A DNA stretch of 64,000 bases from Sphingobacterium sp. (GTDB taxonomy: Bacteria; Bacteroidota; Bacteroidia; Sphingobacteriales; Sphingobacteriaceae). A program made the position numbers and the translations under genes. Below are positions 1 through 9,010 of the stretch, piece by piece. Every line of letters begins with the position of its first letter. Within the stretch, counting starts at the first letter, position 1. Location of the stretch: NCBI GenBank assembly GCA_029239355.1, contig JAQZAZ010000007.1, positions 47,562 through 111,561 on the forward strand. Reading direction: 5' to 3'. The notes beneath the pieces were generated by a model. The model was not told the DNA's origin and ran no database searches. It was given only the letters and a program-made list of their open reading frames with translations.

Positions 1-109
1 CCATGACTTCCTGTAGATCTATTTCCTTTTTTAATTTTTCCTGTGCATATAGCGTTAGAAAACTTCCATGAATAAAAAAGAGTGAAAAAAATAAAAAAGA
101 TCTGTTCAT
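1..109 (-). CDS. N-terminal start of a secreted protein, probably a TonB-dependent receptor (partial)
   Basis: Only the first 36 codons lie in the window; the gene runs off the left edge. It begins with ATG at 109 and encodes a clear signal peptide (hydrophobic stretch rich in Phe/Leu ending near LTLYAQ). After the cleavage site comes EKLKKEIDLQEVM, which resembles the short lead into the plug domain of TonB-dependent receptors, where LQEV-type sequences are common. The promoter region carries a TTGCAA palindrome shared with the downstream metallochaperone operon. A receptor for a metal complex would fit that context, but the family assignment is an inference from a very short stretch. Confidence 0.5.
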   Translation of the reverse strand, partial: MNRSFLFFSLFFIHGSFLTLYAQEKLKKEIDLQEVM

Positions 110-446
110 TAATATTTGTGAGTTGTCAAAAAACCATTTGCAATTTAGTTGCAACAAAAGTAGTGAAAATAATTTATAAAATACACAAAGTTGCAAAAAG
201 AATTAGAGTTTGATTTGATAAGAAGGTCAGTGCCTAAAATCCAAACCCTTAAAATGAAACATTGATTTATGTGCGGGCCTAACCGCATTGAAGTTGAATG
301 TGCATAACTAGCATTTTAAAATCTGCATGGAAGATTTTAAAAATCACTCCAGTATTGGTTTAAATAAGGGGGCAACTGTAAATTTACTTGTGCCCCACCT
401 ACATAATCAACCTATTTACTTAGCTATAAAGGAGGGAAAACGATCG
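110..446. other. Intergenic region upstream of the partial receptor gene
   Basis: No convincing gene. The left half holds the regulatory region of the leftward partial gene, including the palindrome at 138-154. The rest is AT-rich. A short rightward frame that overlaps the 3' end of the CobW gene has no recognisable features and is not called. Confidence 0.5.
138..154. promoter_or_regulatory. TTGCAA-N5-TTGCAA palindrome, putative metal-regulator operator
   Basis: The sequence TTGCAATTTAGTTGCAA is an imperfect dyad (TGCAA, five-base spacer, TTGCA). It lies about 30 bases upstream of the start codon of the partial receptor gene. The inner 14 bases recur exactly at 1928-1941 upstream of the CobW operon. 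A Fur/Zur-type repressor site is the natural reading because of the genes it flanks; the regulator itself is not in the window. Confidence 0.5.
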
Positions 447-1643
447 TTAGAGATTTTTGGGGAATTCGTCCTTCCACCAAGTGAAACGCCAATCGTCAGC
501 CTCATCTTCAGTCAATAAACAAGATTCCAGCTCTTTAAGATATTTTTCTTTCTCTAAGTGTTGCCCTATAAAAACCAATTCATTCTTACGATCCTCCCAC
601 TCGGAATGCCAACGTTTTAATAGATCAGTTCTTATTTCGGGATAAATTGGGTATTGATACCGCATTTCTTCGGGCATGCTACTCCACCATGAACCGGCAC
701 TTTCCAATCGGACGCTTCCTCCAGCTTGGCTAAAACTGATTGCAGTATCTGGTCTAGATGCTAGCCAAAATAGGCCTTTAGCGCGTATGATATTATGAGG
801 ATAATGTTCGTTTAAATAACGGTGCAACCGTTGCGGATGGAAAGGTCGCTGGGAGCGAAAAACAAATGATGAAATCCCATATTCTTCCGTTTCGGGAACA
901 TGATCTACTTCCAGCTCTCTTAACCAACCCGCAGAGGAAGAAGCTTCATCAAAGTCAAATATACCCGTTCCCATAATATCTTTTGGATCAACTTGCCCAA
1001 ATTGGGTACGGATAAGCTTGGCGCCCGGATTAAGTTTACTAATTGCCGCTTCTAGAGTACCTATTGTTTCCTCGGATACAAGGTCTGCTTTGTTTAATAC
1101 AATGACATTAGCAAATTCTATTTGATCGGTTAATAAGTTTACAATAGTTCGATTATCCATTTCATCATCTGCCAGCTTTCTATCTAACAACGTTTCTGAA
1201 CTACCAAAATCTCTTGAAAAATTGAAACAATCTACTACAGTCACCATCGTATCGATATAGCTGAATGATGAAAGATCAATATCATTATTCGGATCAACGT
1301 AACTGAATGTCTGAGCAACAGGAATTGGTTCCGAGATACCTGTACTTTCAATCAAAAGATAATCAAACCGATCTTCTTTAGCCAAACGCTCGACTTCGAT
1401 CATTAGGTCTTCTCTTAACGTGCAACATATACATCCATTACTCATTTCAACAAGTTTCTCCTCGGTCCGCGAAAGAACATTTTCACGTTCAATAGATTGC
1501 GCATCGATATTTACTTCACTCATATCATTAACAATTACGGCAACCTTCTTCCCTTCCTTATTATGCAATACATGGTTCAGCAAGGATGTTTTACCTGCAC
1601 CCAAAAAGCCACTTAACACTGTGACCGGTAGTTTTCTTTTCAT
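447..1643 (-). CDS. CobW/ZNG1-type GTP-dependent metallochaperone
   Basis: G3E-family P-loop GTPase, about 398 residues. Near the N-terminus is a Walker A motif (GFLGAGKTS), followed by the CxCC metal site in [12 protein letters not shown], the ESTG motif, and the guanine-specificity motif NKAD. The C-terminal half is a CobW_C-type domain. Known members (ZigA, YciC, ZNG1) load zinc onto client enzymes during zinc limitation, or support cobalt/nickel insertion. I chose the ATG at 1643 ([10 protein letters not shown]) because it places the P-loop at the usual distance from the N-terminus. A longer frame to 1703 would overlap the upstream gene. The small gene at 1661-1882 precedes it by 17 bases, so the two are probably co-transcribed. 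Its stop faces no close rightward gene. Confidence 0.9.
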   Translation of the reverse strand: MKRKLPVTVLSGFLGAGKTSLLNHVLHNKEGKKVAVIVNDMSEVNIDAQSIERENVLSRTEEKLVEMSNGCICCTLREDLMIEVERLAKEDRFDYLLIESTGISEPIPVAQTFSYVDPNNDIDLSSFSYIDTMVTVVDCFNFSRDFGSSETLLDRKLADDEMDNRTIVNLLTDQIEFANVIVLNKADLVSEETIGTLEAAISKLNPGAKLIRTQFGQVDPKDIMGTGIFDFDEASSSAGWLRELEVDHVPETEEYGISSFVFRSQRPFHPQRLHRYLNEHYPHNIIRAKGLFWLASRPDTAISFSQAGGSVRLESAGSWWSSMPEEMRYQYPIYPEIRTDLLKRWHSEWEDRKNELVFIGQHLEKEKYLKELESCLLTEDEADDWRFTWWKDEFPKNL

Positions 1644-1660
1644 ATGACCTAAATTAAATT

Positions 1661-1882
1661 CTATTTTTTTCCTTCTCCCAATGTCACTATAGCTTTCATC
1701 CAAATCTTTATATTCTCAAGATGTTCTGTTCCATAATTAGCAGCAAAACGCTGAGTTTCGGCATTTGAATAATCTTCATAAACAGCCAATCGGCTTTTGG
1801 CAAATTCTACGGTTAACGGAATACCACATTTTTTCTCGATACACCATTTCCAGTCTTCAAAGTTTTTAGGAATTGCGCTCAT
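1661..1882 (-). CDS. Small hypothetical protein encoded with the CobW chaperone
   Basis: A 73-residue cytoplasmic protein with no signal peptide, rich in charged residues and with two Cys in the N-terminal third (WCIEKKCG). It ends 17 bases before the CobW start, and a palindromic operator lies about 45 bases upstream, so it heads the operon. I do not recognise a named domain. Small conserved proteins of this kind beside CobW-family genes are plausible partners or clients in metal handling, but that is inference from position only. Confidence 0.65.
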   Translation of the reverse strand: MSAIPKNFEDWKWCIEKKCGIPLTVEFAKSRLAVYEDYSNAETQRFAANYGTEHLENIKIWMKAIVTLGEGKK

Positions 1883-1926
1883 TGTCTTTTGATTTAAAAG
1901 CTAAATTAGGAACAATATTTCATAAA

Positions 1927-1941
1927 AGCAATTTAGTTGCA
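1927..1941. promoter_or_regulatory. Second copy of the TGCAA-N5-TTGCA palindrome, upstream of the CobW operon
   Basis: The 14 bases GCAATTTAGTTGCA are identical to 140-153. On the leftward strand the site overlaps the -33 part of a possible promoter (TTGC, 19 bases, TAATTTAG), which ends about 35 bases before the start codon at 1882. That placement suits a repressor blocking RNA polymerase. Confidence 0.5.
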
Positions 1942-2192
1942 TTTATATTTTTATTGTATACTTGAATTACAAAGCAAGCTGCACCATAAAGATTATGTTG
2001 CTTATGCAGCAGTAGAAAAATATTGAATGATGCCAAGCCCATATCTTGTCTTTCCAACAGATTCATTTGGAAGTACAATTCATCAGGTTAGGAAACGGAA
2101 AAGATCCTTTACATCTTAGGGAACTCATATTGCCAAGATGACAATGCGGTAGTAAGCATTTGGTTAGCTAGTGAATTATAGAAATAAATAGG

Positions 2193-2435
2193 TTATACCT
2201 CTGTTAGGTATTGTTGGCTCAAGAAAATCAAGGCATTATTATACACTTCATCAGCAATGCCCTGCTGAGAGATAAGGGGCATATGTTCCGTTAATGCCAA
2301 TATGGCCTTTTCCTCTTCTGAGAAGAACGGTGTTTCTCTCCAATTTGAGACAAATATCCGTCGAGCGTCTTCGCCAAGAGATAGGGCGTCCTGAATATGT
2401 TTACAATTAATGGTTGGATATCTGAATTGGACAAA
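2193..2435 (-). pseudogene. Remnant of a carboxymuconolactone decarboxylase (AhpD-like) gene
   Basis: The leftward reading frame gives a good match to the C-terminal half of CMD-family proteins: after the region that should hold the CxxC-H active site come LSLGEDARR, SNWRETPFFSEEEKAILA and LTEHMPL, then a stop at 2193-2195. The active-site segment appears as INCKHIQDA, so the usual GCxxCxxxH stretch has lost several residues, and no start codon or N-terminal half is present. It is therefore read as a degraded gene. Family recognition is from motif memory. Confidence 0.6.
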
Positions 2436-2552
2436 AACATATTGTTTTTCTATTTAAATGCAAAGAGCAACGTGACCACAAATTCTAGATCCTAATACAA
2501 TTAAATTCAACAAGACTACCACCGATTTGAATATGCATGATAGGTTTTTAAG

Positions 2553-2675
2553 CTTCGGGAAGTTTTTCCCGTCGTACCGCCGAAAGAGGAATACCACCTA
2601 ACAAATTTAAATAAATCGCTGGAAGAAATCCGTTTAGCCTTAGAAAAATGGGAAAAAACATATATTAATCAATAG
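2553..2675 (+). pseudogene. C-terminal fragment of an HxlR-type transcriptional regulator
   Basis: The rightward frame ending with TAG at 2673-2675 reads FPVVPPKEEYHLTN, then KSLEEIRLALEKWEK. This is the wing and final helix of HxlR/MarR-like winged-helix regulators (typical pattern VPPKVEY-LT-GxSL). In-frame stops lie immediately upstream and the helix-turn-helix is missing. HxlR genes often neighbour the NAD(P)H oxidoreductases or CMD proteins they control, which fits the two flanking loci. Confidence 0.6.
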
Positions 2676-2786
2676 TAACCCATTCGTAGGATTCCCAAAC
2701 CTATTTCTGAAAAATAATCGGATACACATTGAGTTGATATCCTTTGGAGTACGGAATCTTATCGCATGGAAATAGACTATTGCCTG

Positions 2787-3392
2787 TTAAAGTGCTTCAT
2801 GTATTACAAGTTTTATATTTTTGACTAATGCGCTAATTTCATTCCTGTGATGTTCTTTCACTTTATCAATTTCTAATGTCCCTCCCAGTACTAGCATTTC
2901 TTTGTGCTGAAAGCGTTTTCCTAATCTATCCTCAAGCATAACTTTCTCCATGCTTTGTGCAATACCTATTTCGTTCAAAAAATTGTTGGGATGACCTGCG
3001 GTACAGATAACGGCTCCATACTTGATGATTTTCATTTTCGGTAAGTCTGGCTTTTGTCCATAAGCATAACCAACGGAGTATACTCTATCAAACCAACCTT
3101 TCATCATTGCTGGGCAGTCACTCCACCAAAGTGGGTAAAGAAAGATAACACAGTCTGCGTTTTCTATCTTTCGATGCTCTTCGAGTACATCTTGGGGGAT
3201 TGGTAAAGTGGTATTTGAATTCCCTTCTCTTTCGTACTCCTCGGCAGTCATTACACTTTGAAAGTTATTCGCATACAAATCAGAGACATCAACGTGCCAA
3301 TTTTGCGCATTACACATATTTTTCAATTGATTCAATATCTCGAAAGTATAGGATTCTCTACTTGGATGACTATAAATAATTAAAATATTCAT
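2787..3392 (-). CDS. NAD(P)H oxidoreductase, flavodoxin-fold NQO/MdaB family
   Basis: 201 residues with a flavodoxin-like fold. It opens with MNILIIYSHPSRES, the phosphate-binding loop for FAD/FMN, and has the family signature FLYPLWWSDCPAMMKGWFDR around residues 105-125. Known members reduce quinones with two electrons from NAD(P)H. The length matches the family, and the start at 3392 places the first strand at the N-terminus. It is cytoplasmic with no signal peptide. Remnants of an HxlR regulator and a CMD gene lie just downstream, suggesting that a former quinone/electrophile-response locus has partly decayed. Confidence 0.85.
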   Translation of the reverse strand: MNILIIYSHPSRESYTFEILNQLKNMCNAQNWHVDVSDLYANNFQSVMTAEEYEREGNSNTTLPIPQDVLEEHRKIENADCVIFLYPLWWSDCPAMMKGWFDRVYSVGYAYGQKPDLPKMKIIKYGAVICTAGHPNNFLNEIGIAQSMEKVMLEDRLGKRFQHKEMLVLGGTLEIDKVKEHHRNEISALVKNIKLVIHEAL

Positions 3393-3679
3393 ATTAAGGA
3401 CTTAAGGTTGATTTTCCTAAATTACTATAAATGATAAACTATTCACTAAAAAAGAACCATGACTTTTTACCTTCATAAACTCTTTTGCCCCCCTTCCTCT
3501 TATTGAAATGTATGCTCCATAGTATCTGTCGACGGTTGTCGCCAAAATGTAAGTATAAGTAAATTGTTTGTATTTATTTTCTAGCCTGTAGCGTCTACAA
3601 ATAATTATTCGTTAATTTAAATAAGATAACAAGCCTGAAGACTTATTTCTTTGAGAAGAAACGTACGATAAACTTAGAT

Positions 3680-4615
3680 ATGAATAACAATATTAAAATT
3701 AAAGAAAATAAGGGCTTTAATGAGGATAGCTATGCACGGCATGCGAAATGGTATAGCACACTCTATCCAGAAAGAACCCAGAAAATAAGAATACTCGAAA
3801 CCTTAAAGAATTACGATGGGAGTATAAACCATTGGCTACAGAACCTTTTCTTTAGATGTTTAGATCCTTTCACCCAAGAAAAGAATACTCACTGGTTGAC
3901 CATTGGTGATGCTTATGGCCATGATGCACGGCATCTGATAGATCAGGGTATTGATAATGTAATGGCAAGCGACCTGGACGATAGTTTTCTCAAAGTATCC
4001 CAAGAAACAGGTTTTATTAAAGCATACTGCGCACAGAATGCAGAATCGTTAACGTTTAAAGACAATAGTATAGACTATATTCTCTGTAAGGAAAGTTACC
4101 ATCATTTTCCGCGCCCCTATGCTGCGCTCTACGAAATGATACGAGTGGCTAGACAAGCCATTGTGATCATTGAACCGCAGGATCCTATTTCTAAAATGCC
4201 AATTTTATTGTTCCTTGCCAATCAATTGGGAAAGATCAATGACAGGGTAATCAATAAAATCTGGAAAAATAGATTTTCTTTTGAGAAGGTCGGGAATTTC
4301 GTATACAAAGTCTCTGAAAGGGAATTTGAAAAACTTGCCGCAGGGCTTAATCTACCTATGATAGCGATCAAGGGAATTAATCCCAACTTTTGGTTTCCCG
4401 GTAGCGAAGAGATCAGCGCAAATAAAAGAACGCGAGCTTTTAGAAACATTCTTTTGAAAAAGAAAATTCGTGATTTTTTGTCTACTCTCGGGATATTGCC
4501 GAGCCAAACACTTGCTATCGCCATTTTTAAGAAAAAACCCGACGATTCACTTAGAAAATCTCTTGTTGAAGAGGGGTACCGATTGATTGAAATCCCTCCA
4601 AATCCCCATCTTTAG
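3680..4615 (+). CDS. Class I SAM-dependent methyltransferase
   Basis: 311 residues. Motif I appears as WLTIGDAYGHDARHL near residue 75, followed by an acidic loop (ASDLDD), then NAESLTFKDNSIDYI and the post-motif helix containing KESYHHFPRPYAAL and EMIRVAR. These are typical of Methyltransf_11-like enzymes. The N-terminus contains a YARHAKWYS segment seen in bacterial SAM methyltransferases that act on small molecules or lipids. The substrate is not predictable. The gene stands alone, with about 290 bases upstream and a 646-base gap downstream. Confidence 0.8.
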   Translation: MNNNIKIKENKGFNEDSYARHAKWYSTLYPERTQKIRILETLKNYDGSINHWLQNLFFRCLDPFTQEKNTHWLTIGDAYGHDARHLIDQGIDNVMASDLDDSFLKVSQETGFIKAYCAQNAESLTFKDNSIDYILCKESYHHFPRPYAALYEMIRVARQAIVIIEPQDPISKMPILLFLANQLGKINDRVINKIWKNRFSFEKVGNFVYKVSEREFEKLAAGLNLPMIAIKGINPNFWFPGSEEISANKRTRAFRNILLKKKIRDFLSTLGILPSQTLAIAIFKKKPDDSLRKSLVEEGYRLIEIPPNPHL

Positions 4616-5261
4616 AGCGAGATAGTCATACTTTAATTTTTATATAATATTAAGTCACAATAATTGGTTATTTGATAACAGCGCTGATGGTCGATACAAC
4701 AACTTTGAAGCATCAGGATCCATTATCTAAGTGTATTAACTTGTAGCTGATCTGAGTTTGGGCAAACAGATCCTTCAGCATGTTTAAACACTGGCAGCGT
4801 GCAAAAAAAGCGAAATTTTATGAAATTAGATTATATCTAATAGTTTCCTTTACAGAGAAAATTTCCCATGGAAATCCAGCCTGTGTTGCCCCTTGAAAAA
4901 GCTGATTGCCGGATGAAATACCCTTAAAAATAGCCCGTGAAAATGAAAATACGATTCACTTGTGATAGTTAACCCCTGAGACTGAAAAGGATCTATGCGA
5001 GCATACTCTCCTTGCAAGGTAAAGTACGAACTTCTTCTCGGGGTCACATTTGGATAGAATAACACTATCCAAATGCCTTACAACTTAACAATTCTAAAGA
5101 CCACGAGTTATTAATAATGAAAACACGGGATTATTATCCAATTTAATACATGATCGGAAATTCTGCGGCTCGCGCTATTGGCAAAGCCTCATCCTCATTA
5201 TGGATTATATGATTGGTGTAAAGTTCAAAATCTTCAATAAAAAAGGTAGTAACCAACGCTA
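4616..5261. other. Gene-free stretch
   Basis: No supported gene. A 71-codon leftward frame at 4850-5065 is open, but it has no recognisable domain and no signal peptide, so I leave it uncalled. A coding remnant there cannot be excluded. Confidence 0.4.
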
Positions 5262-7472
5262 TTAATCCATCCAAATTTCATCGCAGGCAATAGAAATCTT
5301 CCGCGTGGGATGATAGCGCCATTCCGGTAGGGAAGCAAATGGTACGGCATAAACATGAACTATTTTAACATCATCTCTTATTGGGGCTTTAAATTTGACT
5401 TTCTGCACTGTATAATCCTCATCAATTTCTTCAATTTTGGAAAAAAGTAACTCTTTAAAATGTTCTCCATCTTTTGAAGCCATGATACGAATCTCTTTGG
5501 GAGTAAAAATCCAGTGCCGCGCATCCTGAAGGAAACTGAGTTCTAGGGTATCCACTTTTTTTGCCTTTTCGAAGTTAAAAGCAATATCCATAGGTTCGCC
5601 CGTCCATAATAGCCAATTATAGCTATAATCGAGATAGCCAGGTACACTATCAGTTAAAGTACCTGATCCATTAGCAGGGAACGAAGGATCAAAAGGGTAT
5701 TTCATCGTCATTTTTGCCTCAGAGGCTTTATTCGCACGCAGTCCTGCACTAAATATACCTTCCCATTCTGCTGCATATTGATCTGGAGAGACACCGCCTT
5801 CGGCAAGCTCTATCACGCCTAGTTTCTTTGCATCTTCAACAAACTGTCGTAGCTTGCCTTGTACACTTGACCTTACGATCCACTTCCCATTCGCCTCCGT
5901 AAATATCCCATGTTGGCGCGACCCGTAAAACCGCGCCTGCTGTAAATAGGTATAATCCAGCCCTAGTCCCAATCTTCTGACACGTTGTTCCAATAGCGGA
6001 TTACCTTCATTTAATATTTCAGCTTTCTCCAGTAAGTTGCTGTATTGATCCATTTTCTCAGGGCTCAAATAATCTTTCCTGTTATCAATCGGATTCCCAT
6101 AGATTGATAAGGCGGAAGAGACTGCGGGTAAGGCATTTCGCCGGGCATTAAGGTAGGCTTTAATGACCGGACCAGCCTTGCCGTAATACCCATTGACAAA
6201 TTCATCCGTAAGCTGATCTTCAGAGATCGTATTGTTCCATACCAGATGAGCTAAAATATATGCATTTAGTTCTGCCATATCACTATAACTAGCTCCTCCT
6301 CCTTGCAAAAATACCCCCTCTACCTCCTGGCGTTTTAAATAGTCCAGATTTTTCTGCAAAGTTCCTTGAATAGGAAAAGGAGCAAGGTAATTTGTAAACT
6401 GCGTTAAATAGTCCCATACAAAGACATGTGCTGCTTTGGATTTCCAGTCACGCAACTGTCTGCGGAATGTAGCTGCGGATGGTTCATTGCTAATCTCTCC
6501 TTTACGAAACGCATCAATATTACTCAATATGACCGAAACATTGTCAGCCACACGAAGATGGGTGGGGGCATTGGCTGTCTGCAAATAAGCGAGTGTCGTA
6601 AATTCCTTATCCGGAAATTTAGCAGCGACCCTATTTACAAAGTGGATCAATGACCCTTGGGCTCCGCCCTCGCGTTTATCAATAGCCTGGCAGTATTCAC
6701 AGGTACAACTGCCGATATCGTCATTTTGCGCTATCGACCAGTATTTGGCTTGCGGATTTTCAAGCATTTTTTGCCTGAAATATGCAACGGTATGTTCAAA
6801 AACAGCTTCATTGGAAAGACAGAGCTGGGTAGCTTGTCGTTTCCCATTATAGAGGGAGTAATATTCGGGGTGTTCTTTAAAATAAACGGATGGTGGTAAT
6901 ATCTTATTAAAGTTATGTCCCCAATCGCCCCATTTTTCTTCTAAATTATCAAGACCATACCAGTCCAGGTATTCCTGATCCAGCTCGATTGGGAAATATA
7001 CTTCTCGAAACTTGAAATTGGGTTTTGCAAAAACATAAAAATCGGCATCCACTACCAACGAAGATAACTTAGGAATGAAGGTATTCTCCCTCCCGGTATA
7101 CCATTTCCGTGCGCCGATAACATCTCTCACGTAGCGATAAGCGCCATAAAGAACGCCGCGGCCACTACCTTTGATATACATATTATCCCCATTAAACTGT
7201 ATCGAATAACTGTCTTCTGGATATGTTTTGTCTATTGATACCTGCTCCAATATGATCGCTGGCCGATCTTGGTCCTTAGCCTGCAAGTCAAATGCCGTAC
7301 CTGTACTTAATTTTGTAAATTCGTTGATTACCGCGGCTGCTTTTAGCAGAGTTGAATTGTTTTGGTCAGTACGGATCACATAATTGGCAACACCTTCATT
7401 CACCAATGTAATCCGCTCTTTACCCTGAGCTATTGTTGCAACAAAAAGCAGACATAACATATACTTCCACAT
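5262..7472 (-). CDS. DUF4838 glycosidase-like protein with C-terminal discoidin-type domain
   Basis: 736 residues with an N-terminal signal peptide (LCLLFVATIAQG). Residues about 20-125 resemble the N-terminal alpha/beta domain of GH67 alpha-glucuronidases (GRGVLYGAYRYVRDVIGARKW). Residues about 130-415 form the DUF4838 barrel, with the family's Cys-rich NDDIGSCTCEYC segment. A helical region follows, and the last 140 residues look like an F5/8-type carbohydrate-binding domain. It should act in the periplasm or at the surface on a glycan; catalytic residues and substrate are not assigned. It is the last gene of a five-gene operon, one base after the TPR/beta-barrel gene. In the PNAG system a glycan-modifying enzyme occupies the equivalent role (PgaB), so trimming or modifying the exported polymer is a reasonable inference. 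Confidence 0.8.
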   Translation of the reverse strand: MWKYMLCLLFVATIAQGKERITLVNEGVANYVIRTDQNNSTLLKAAAVINEFTKLSTGTAFDLQAKDQDRPAIILEQVSIDKTYPEDSYSIQFNGDNMYIKGSGRGVLYGAYRYVRDVIGARKWYTGRENTFIPKLSSLVVDADFYVFAKPNFKFREVYFPIELDQEYLDWYGLDNLEEKWGDWGHNFNKILPPSVYFKEHPEYYSLYNGKRQATQLCLSNEAVFEHTVAYFRQKMLENPQAKYWSIAQNDDIGSCTCEYCQAIDKREGGAQGSLIHFVNRVAAKFPDKEFTTLAYLQTANAPTHLRVADNVSVILSNIDAFRKGEISNEPSAATFRRQLRDWKSKAAHVFVWDYLTQFTNYLAPFPIQGTLQKNLDYLKRQEVEGVFLQGGGASYSDMAELNAYILAHLVWNNTISEDQLTDEFVNGYYGKAGPVIKAYLNARRNALPAVSSALSIYGNPIDNRKDYLSPEKMDQYSNLLEKAEILNEGNPLLEQRVRRLGLGLDYTYLQQARFYGSRQHGIFTEANGKWIVRSSVQGKLRQFVEDAKKLGVIELAEGGVSPDQYAAEWEGIFSAGLRANKASEAKMTMKYPFDPSFPANGSGTLTDSVPGYLDYSYNWLLWTGEPMDIAFNFEKAKKVDTLELSFLQDARHWIFTPKEIRIMASKDGEHFKELLFSKIEEIDEDYTVQKVKFKAPIRDDVKIVHVYAVPFASLPEWRYHPTRKISIACDEIWMD

Positions 7473-7473
7473 A

Positions 7474-9006
7474 TTAAAAATATTTCCTTAATGAGAGATT
7501 CAGATCATACTGATTCATAAATCTATTTTCAGCAACTTTGTAATAACTCCATCCGCCCATAAGCGTAAATCCCCAGCTTTCGATACGATGTTGCCATCCT
7601 GCATTGACGGATCGCGACAAAAAACCAAATCTGTTGTTTAAAAACTGATACCGAGAAGGATCGTCCGGAGAGGTTCCGATATTGCCAATGATAGTGACAT
7701 AGGAATTAGGCTTTTCGCTATTGTAATAGTGCCTTACTGCCAGCGAGTAAGCCTGATTCCAACGCTGTTCGTCATGCAATAAAAATCCCCTAAGATAGAT
7801 AAAGGTCGGCCCAAAATATCGTCCTGCTGACGCAACCATTCCATAATTGTTCGTATGGTCAGCCGATCGCACATAACGTCCCCCTACATCAAAAAGCCAA
7901 AGGCCGGCCTCCCGATAAAGACTATATGCTGCCCGCCAGGTAGGAAATACGGTTCCATCGGCCCAGGCAAGATGATGATAAGCATATAATTTTGAACTAT
8001 AATTCAACCAAGCATCCAATCCCACCTGATAACCCTTTTCTCCCCTTCTATTTCCGTAGTTGAACTGACCAATAAACATATTTTTTTCGCCCACTTTCTT
8101 CCCATATTCCACTCCAGAAATAAAGAAGTGCCCGTTGGGTCTATCTTGTGCACTTTGTGTATGATTTAATCCGACATAGAAATTATAGGGTAAATTTTCG
8201 CGATATACTTTGGCCAATTGACGATAACGCTCCACTTGTGGTGATTGCTGCTGCAGTTGTTCCATATAGGTCAAAGCAGTCTGATAATCTTTATTTGCAG
8301 CAGCGATATTCGCCAGCTGCTCGCGGATAAATAGGGTACTATCCCCTTTATCCCAAAGCATTTTATACCCACTTTTTGCTTTATTATATTCCTTGACAGA
8401 CATATAAGCATTGGAACGGAGGTATAAATAACGATGATCGTTAGCATCTGCTTGCTGCATACTGTCCGAAAGAGTAATTGCTTTTTGCTGCTCTCCCCGT
8501 TCAATAAATTTTAGGCCTTCTTTGTACCAATTGTCGATGTTACGGTTGACAGAATTTTTCGCACTTCTGGCTTCAAATTCTTGGTATGCTGTTGTCAGCG
8601 CTACATCGTCAGGAAATCGCTTATGTGCCAGCATCCAAATTCGACCCGCTTTGTCTATTTCGCCTTTTGCCTCATATAATGATGCCAGAGGTGAGTAGCT
8701 GTCTTTATATTTCGGATCACTTGACATAACAGCTTCGAAATACGGAATAGCCCAATCCGCCCGTCCCATCTTTTGGTAGCTCAATCCCAAAATATAATTA
8801 AAATCACTGTACTGTGGATATTTAGCCAATACCGTCCTACTCAGCATAACCGACTGGTCCAACTTCCCTTCGCGCAGATAGCCGATTGCCTGCGGCACCA
8901 AACTATCCACATCATATTTTTTGTTTTGCCAGACCACCTGCGCTGAAATGGTTTCAGCGAACAAGAACTGACAGAAAACGACTATTAAAATCAACAATTT
9001 GTTCAT
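7474..9006 (-). CDS. TPR protein with YaiO-type outer-membrane beta-barrel
   Basis: 510 residues with a signal peptide ending near ISAQ. Residues about 28-265 carry several TPR-like helical pairs (for example YILGLSYQKMGRADWAIPYF and LASLYEAKGEIDKAG). From about residue 275 the sequence changes to amphipathic, aromatic-rich strands (GKKVGEKNMFIGQFNYGN) and ends in the C-terminal strand LNLSLRKYF, typical of an outer-membrane barrel. A periplasmic TPR scaffold fused to a barrel is the architecture of polysaccharide exporters such as PgaA and BcsC, and of the N4 receptor NfrA. Four bases separate it from the upstream GT2 gene. The proposed role is conducting a polymer through the outer membrane. 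Confidence 0.8.
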   Translation of the reverse strand: MNKLLILIVVFCQFLFAETISAQVVWQNKKYDVDSLVPQAIGYLREGKLDQSVMLSRTVLAKYPQYSDFNYILGLSYQKMGRADWAIPYFEAVMSSDPKYKDSYSPLASLYEAKGEIDKAGRIWMLAHKRFPDDVALTTAYQEFEARSAKNSVNRNIDNWYKEGLKFIERGEQQKAITLSDSMQQADANDHRYLYLRSNAYMSVKEYNKAKSGYKMLWDKGDSTLFIREQLANIAAANKDYQTALTYMEQLQQQSPQVERYRQLAKVYRENLPYNFYVGLNHTQSAQDRPNGHFFISGVEYGKKVGEKNMFIGQFNYGNRRGEKGYQVGLDAWLNYSSKLYAYHHLAWADGTVFPTWRAAYSLYREAGLWLFDVGGRYVRSADHTNNYGMVASAGRYFGPTFIYLRGFLLHDEQRWNQAYSLAVRHYYNSEKPNSYVTIIGNIGTSPDDPSRYQFLNNRFGFLSRSVNAGWQHRIESWGFTLMGGWSYYKVAENRFMNQYDLNLSLRKYF

Positions 9007-9010
9007 TGCT

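Noticed and set aside
327..518. Rightward 63-codon frame overlapping the 3' end of the CobW gene
   Set aside because: Low complexity, no domain, and it runs antisense into a well-supported gene.
4850..5065. Leftward 71-codon frame
   Set aside because: No recognisable motif, no signal peptide and no neighbours in an operon; could be chance or decayed sequence.
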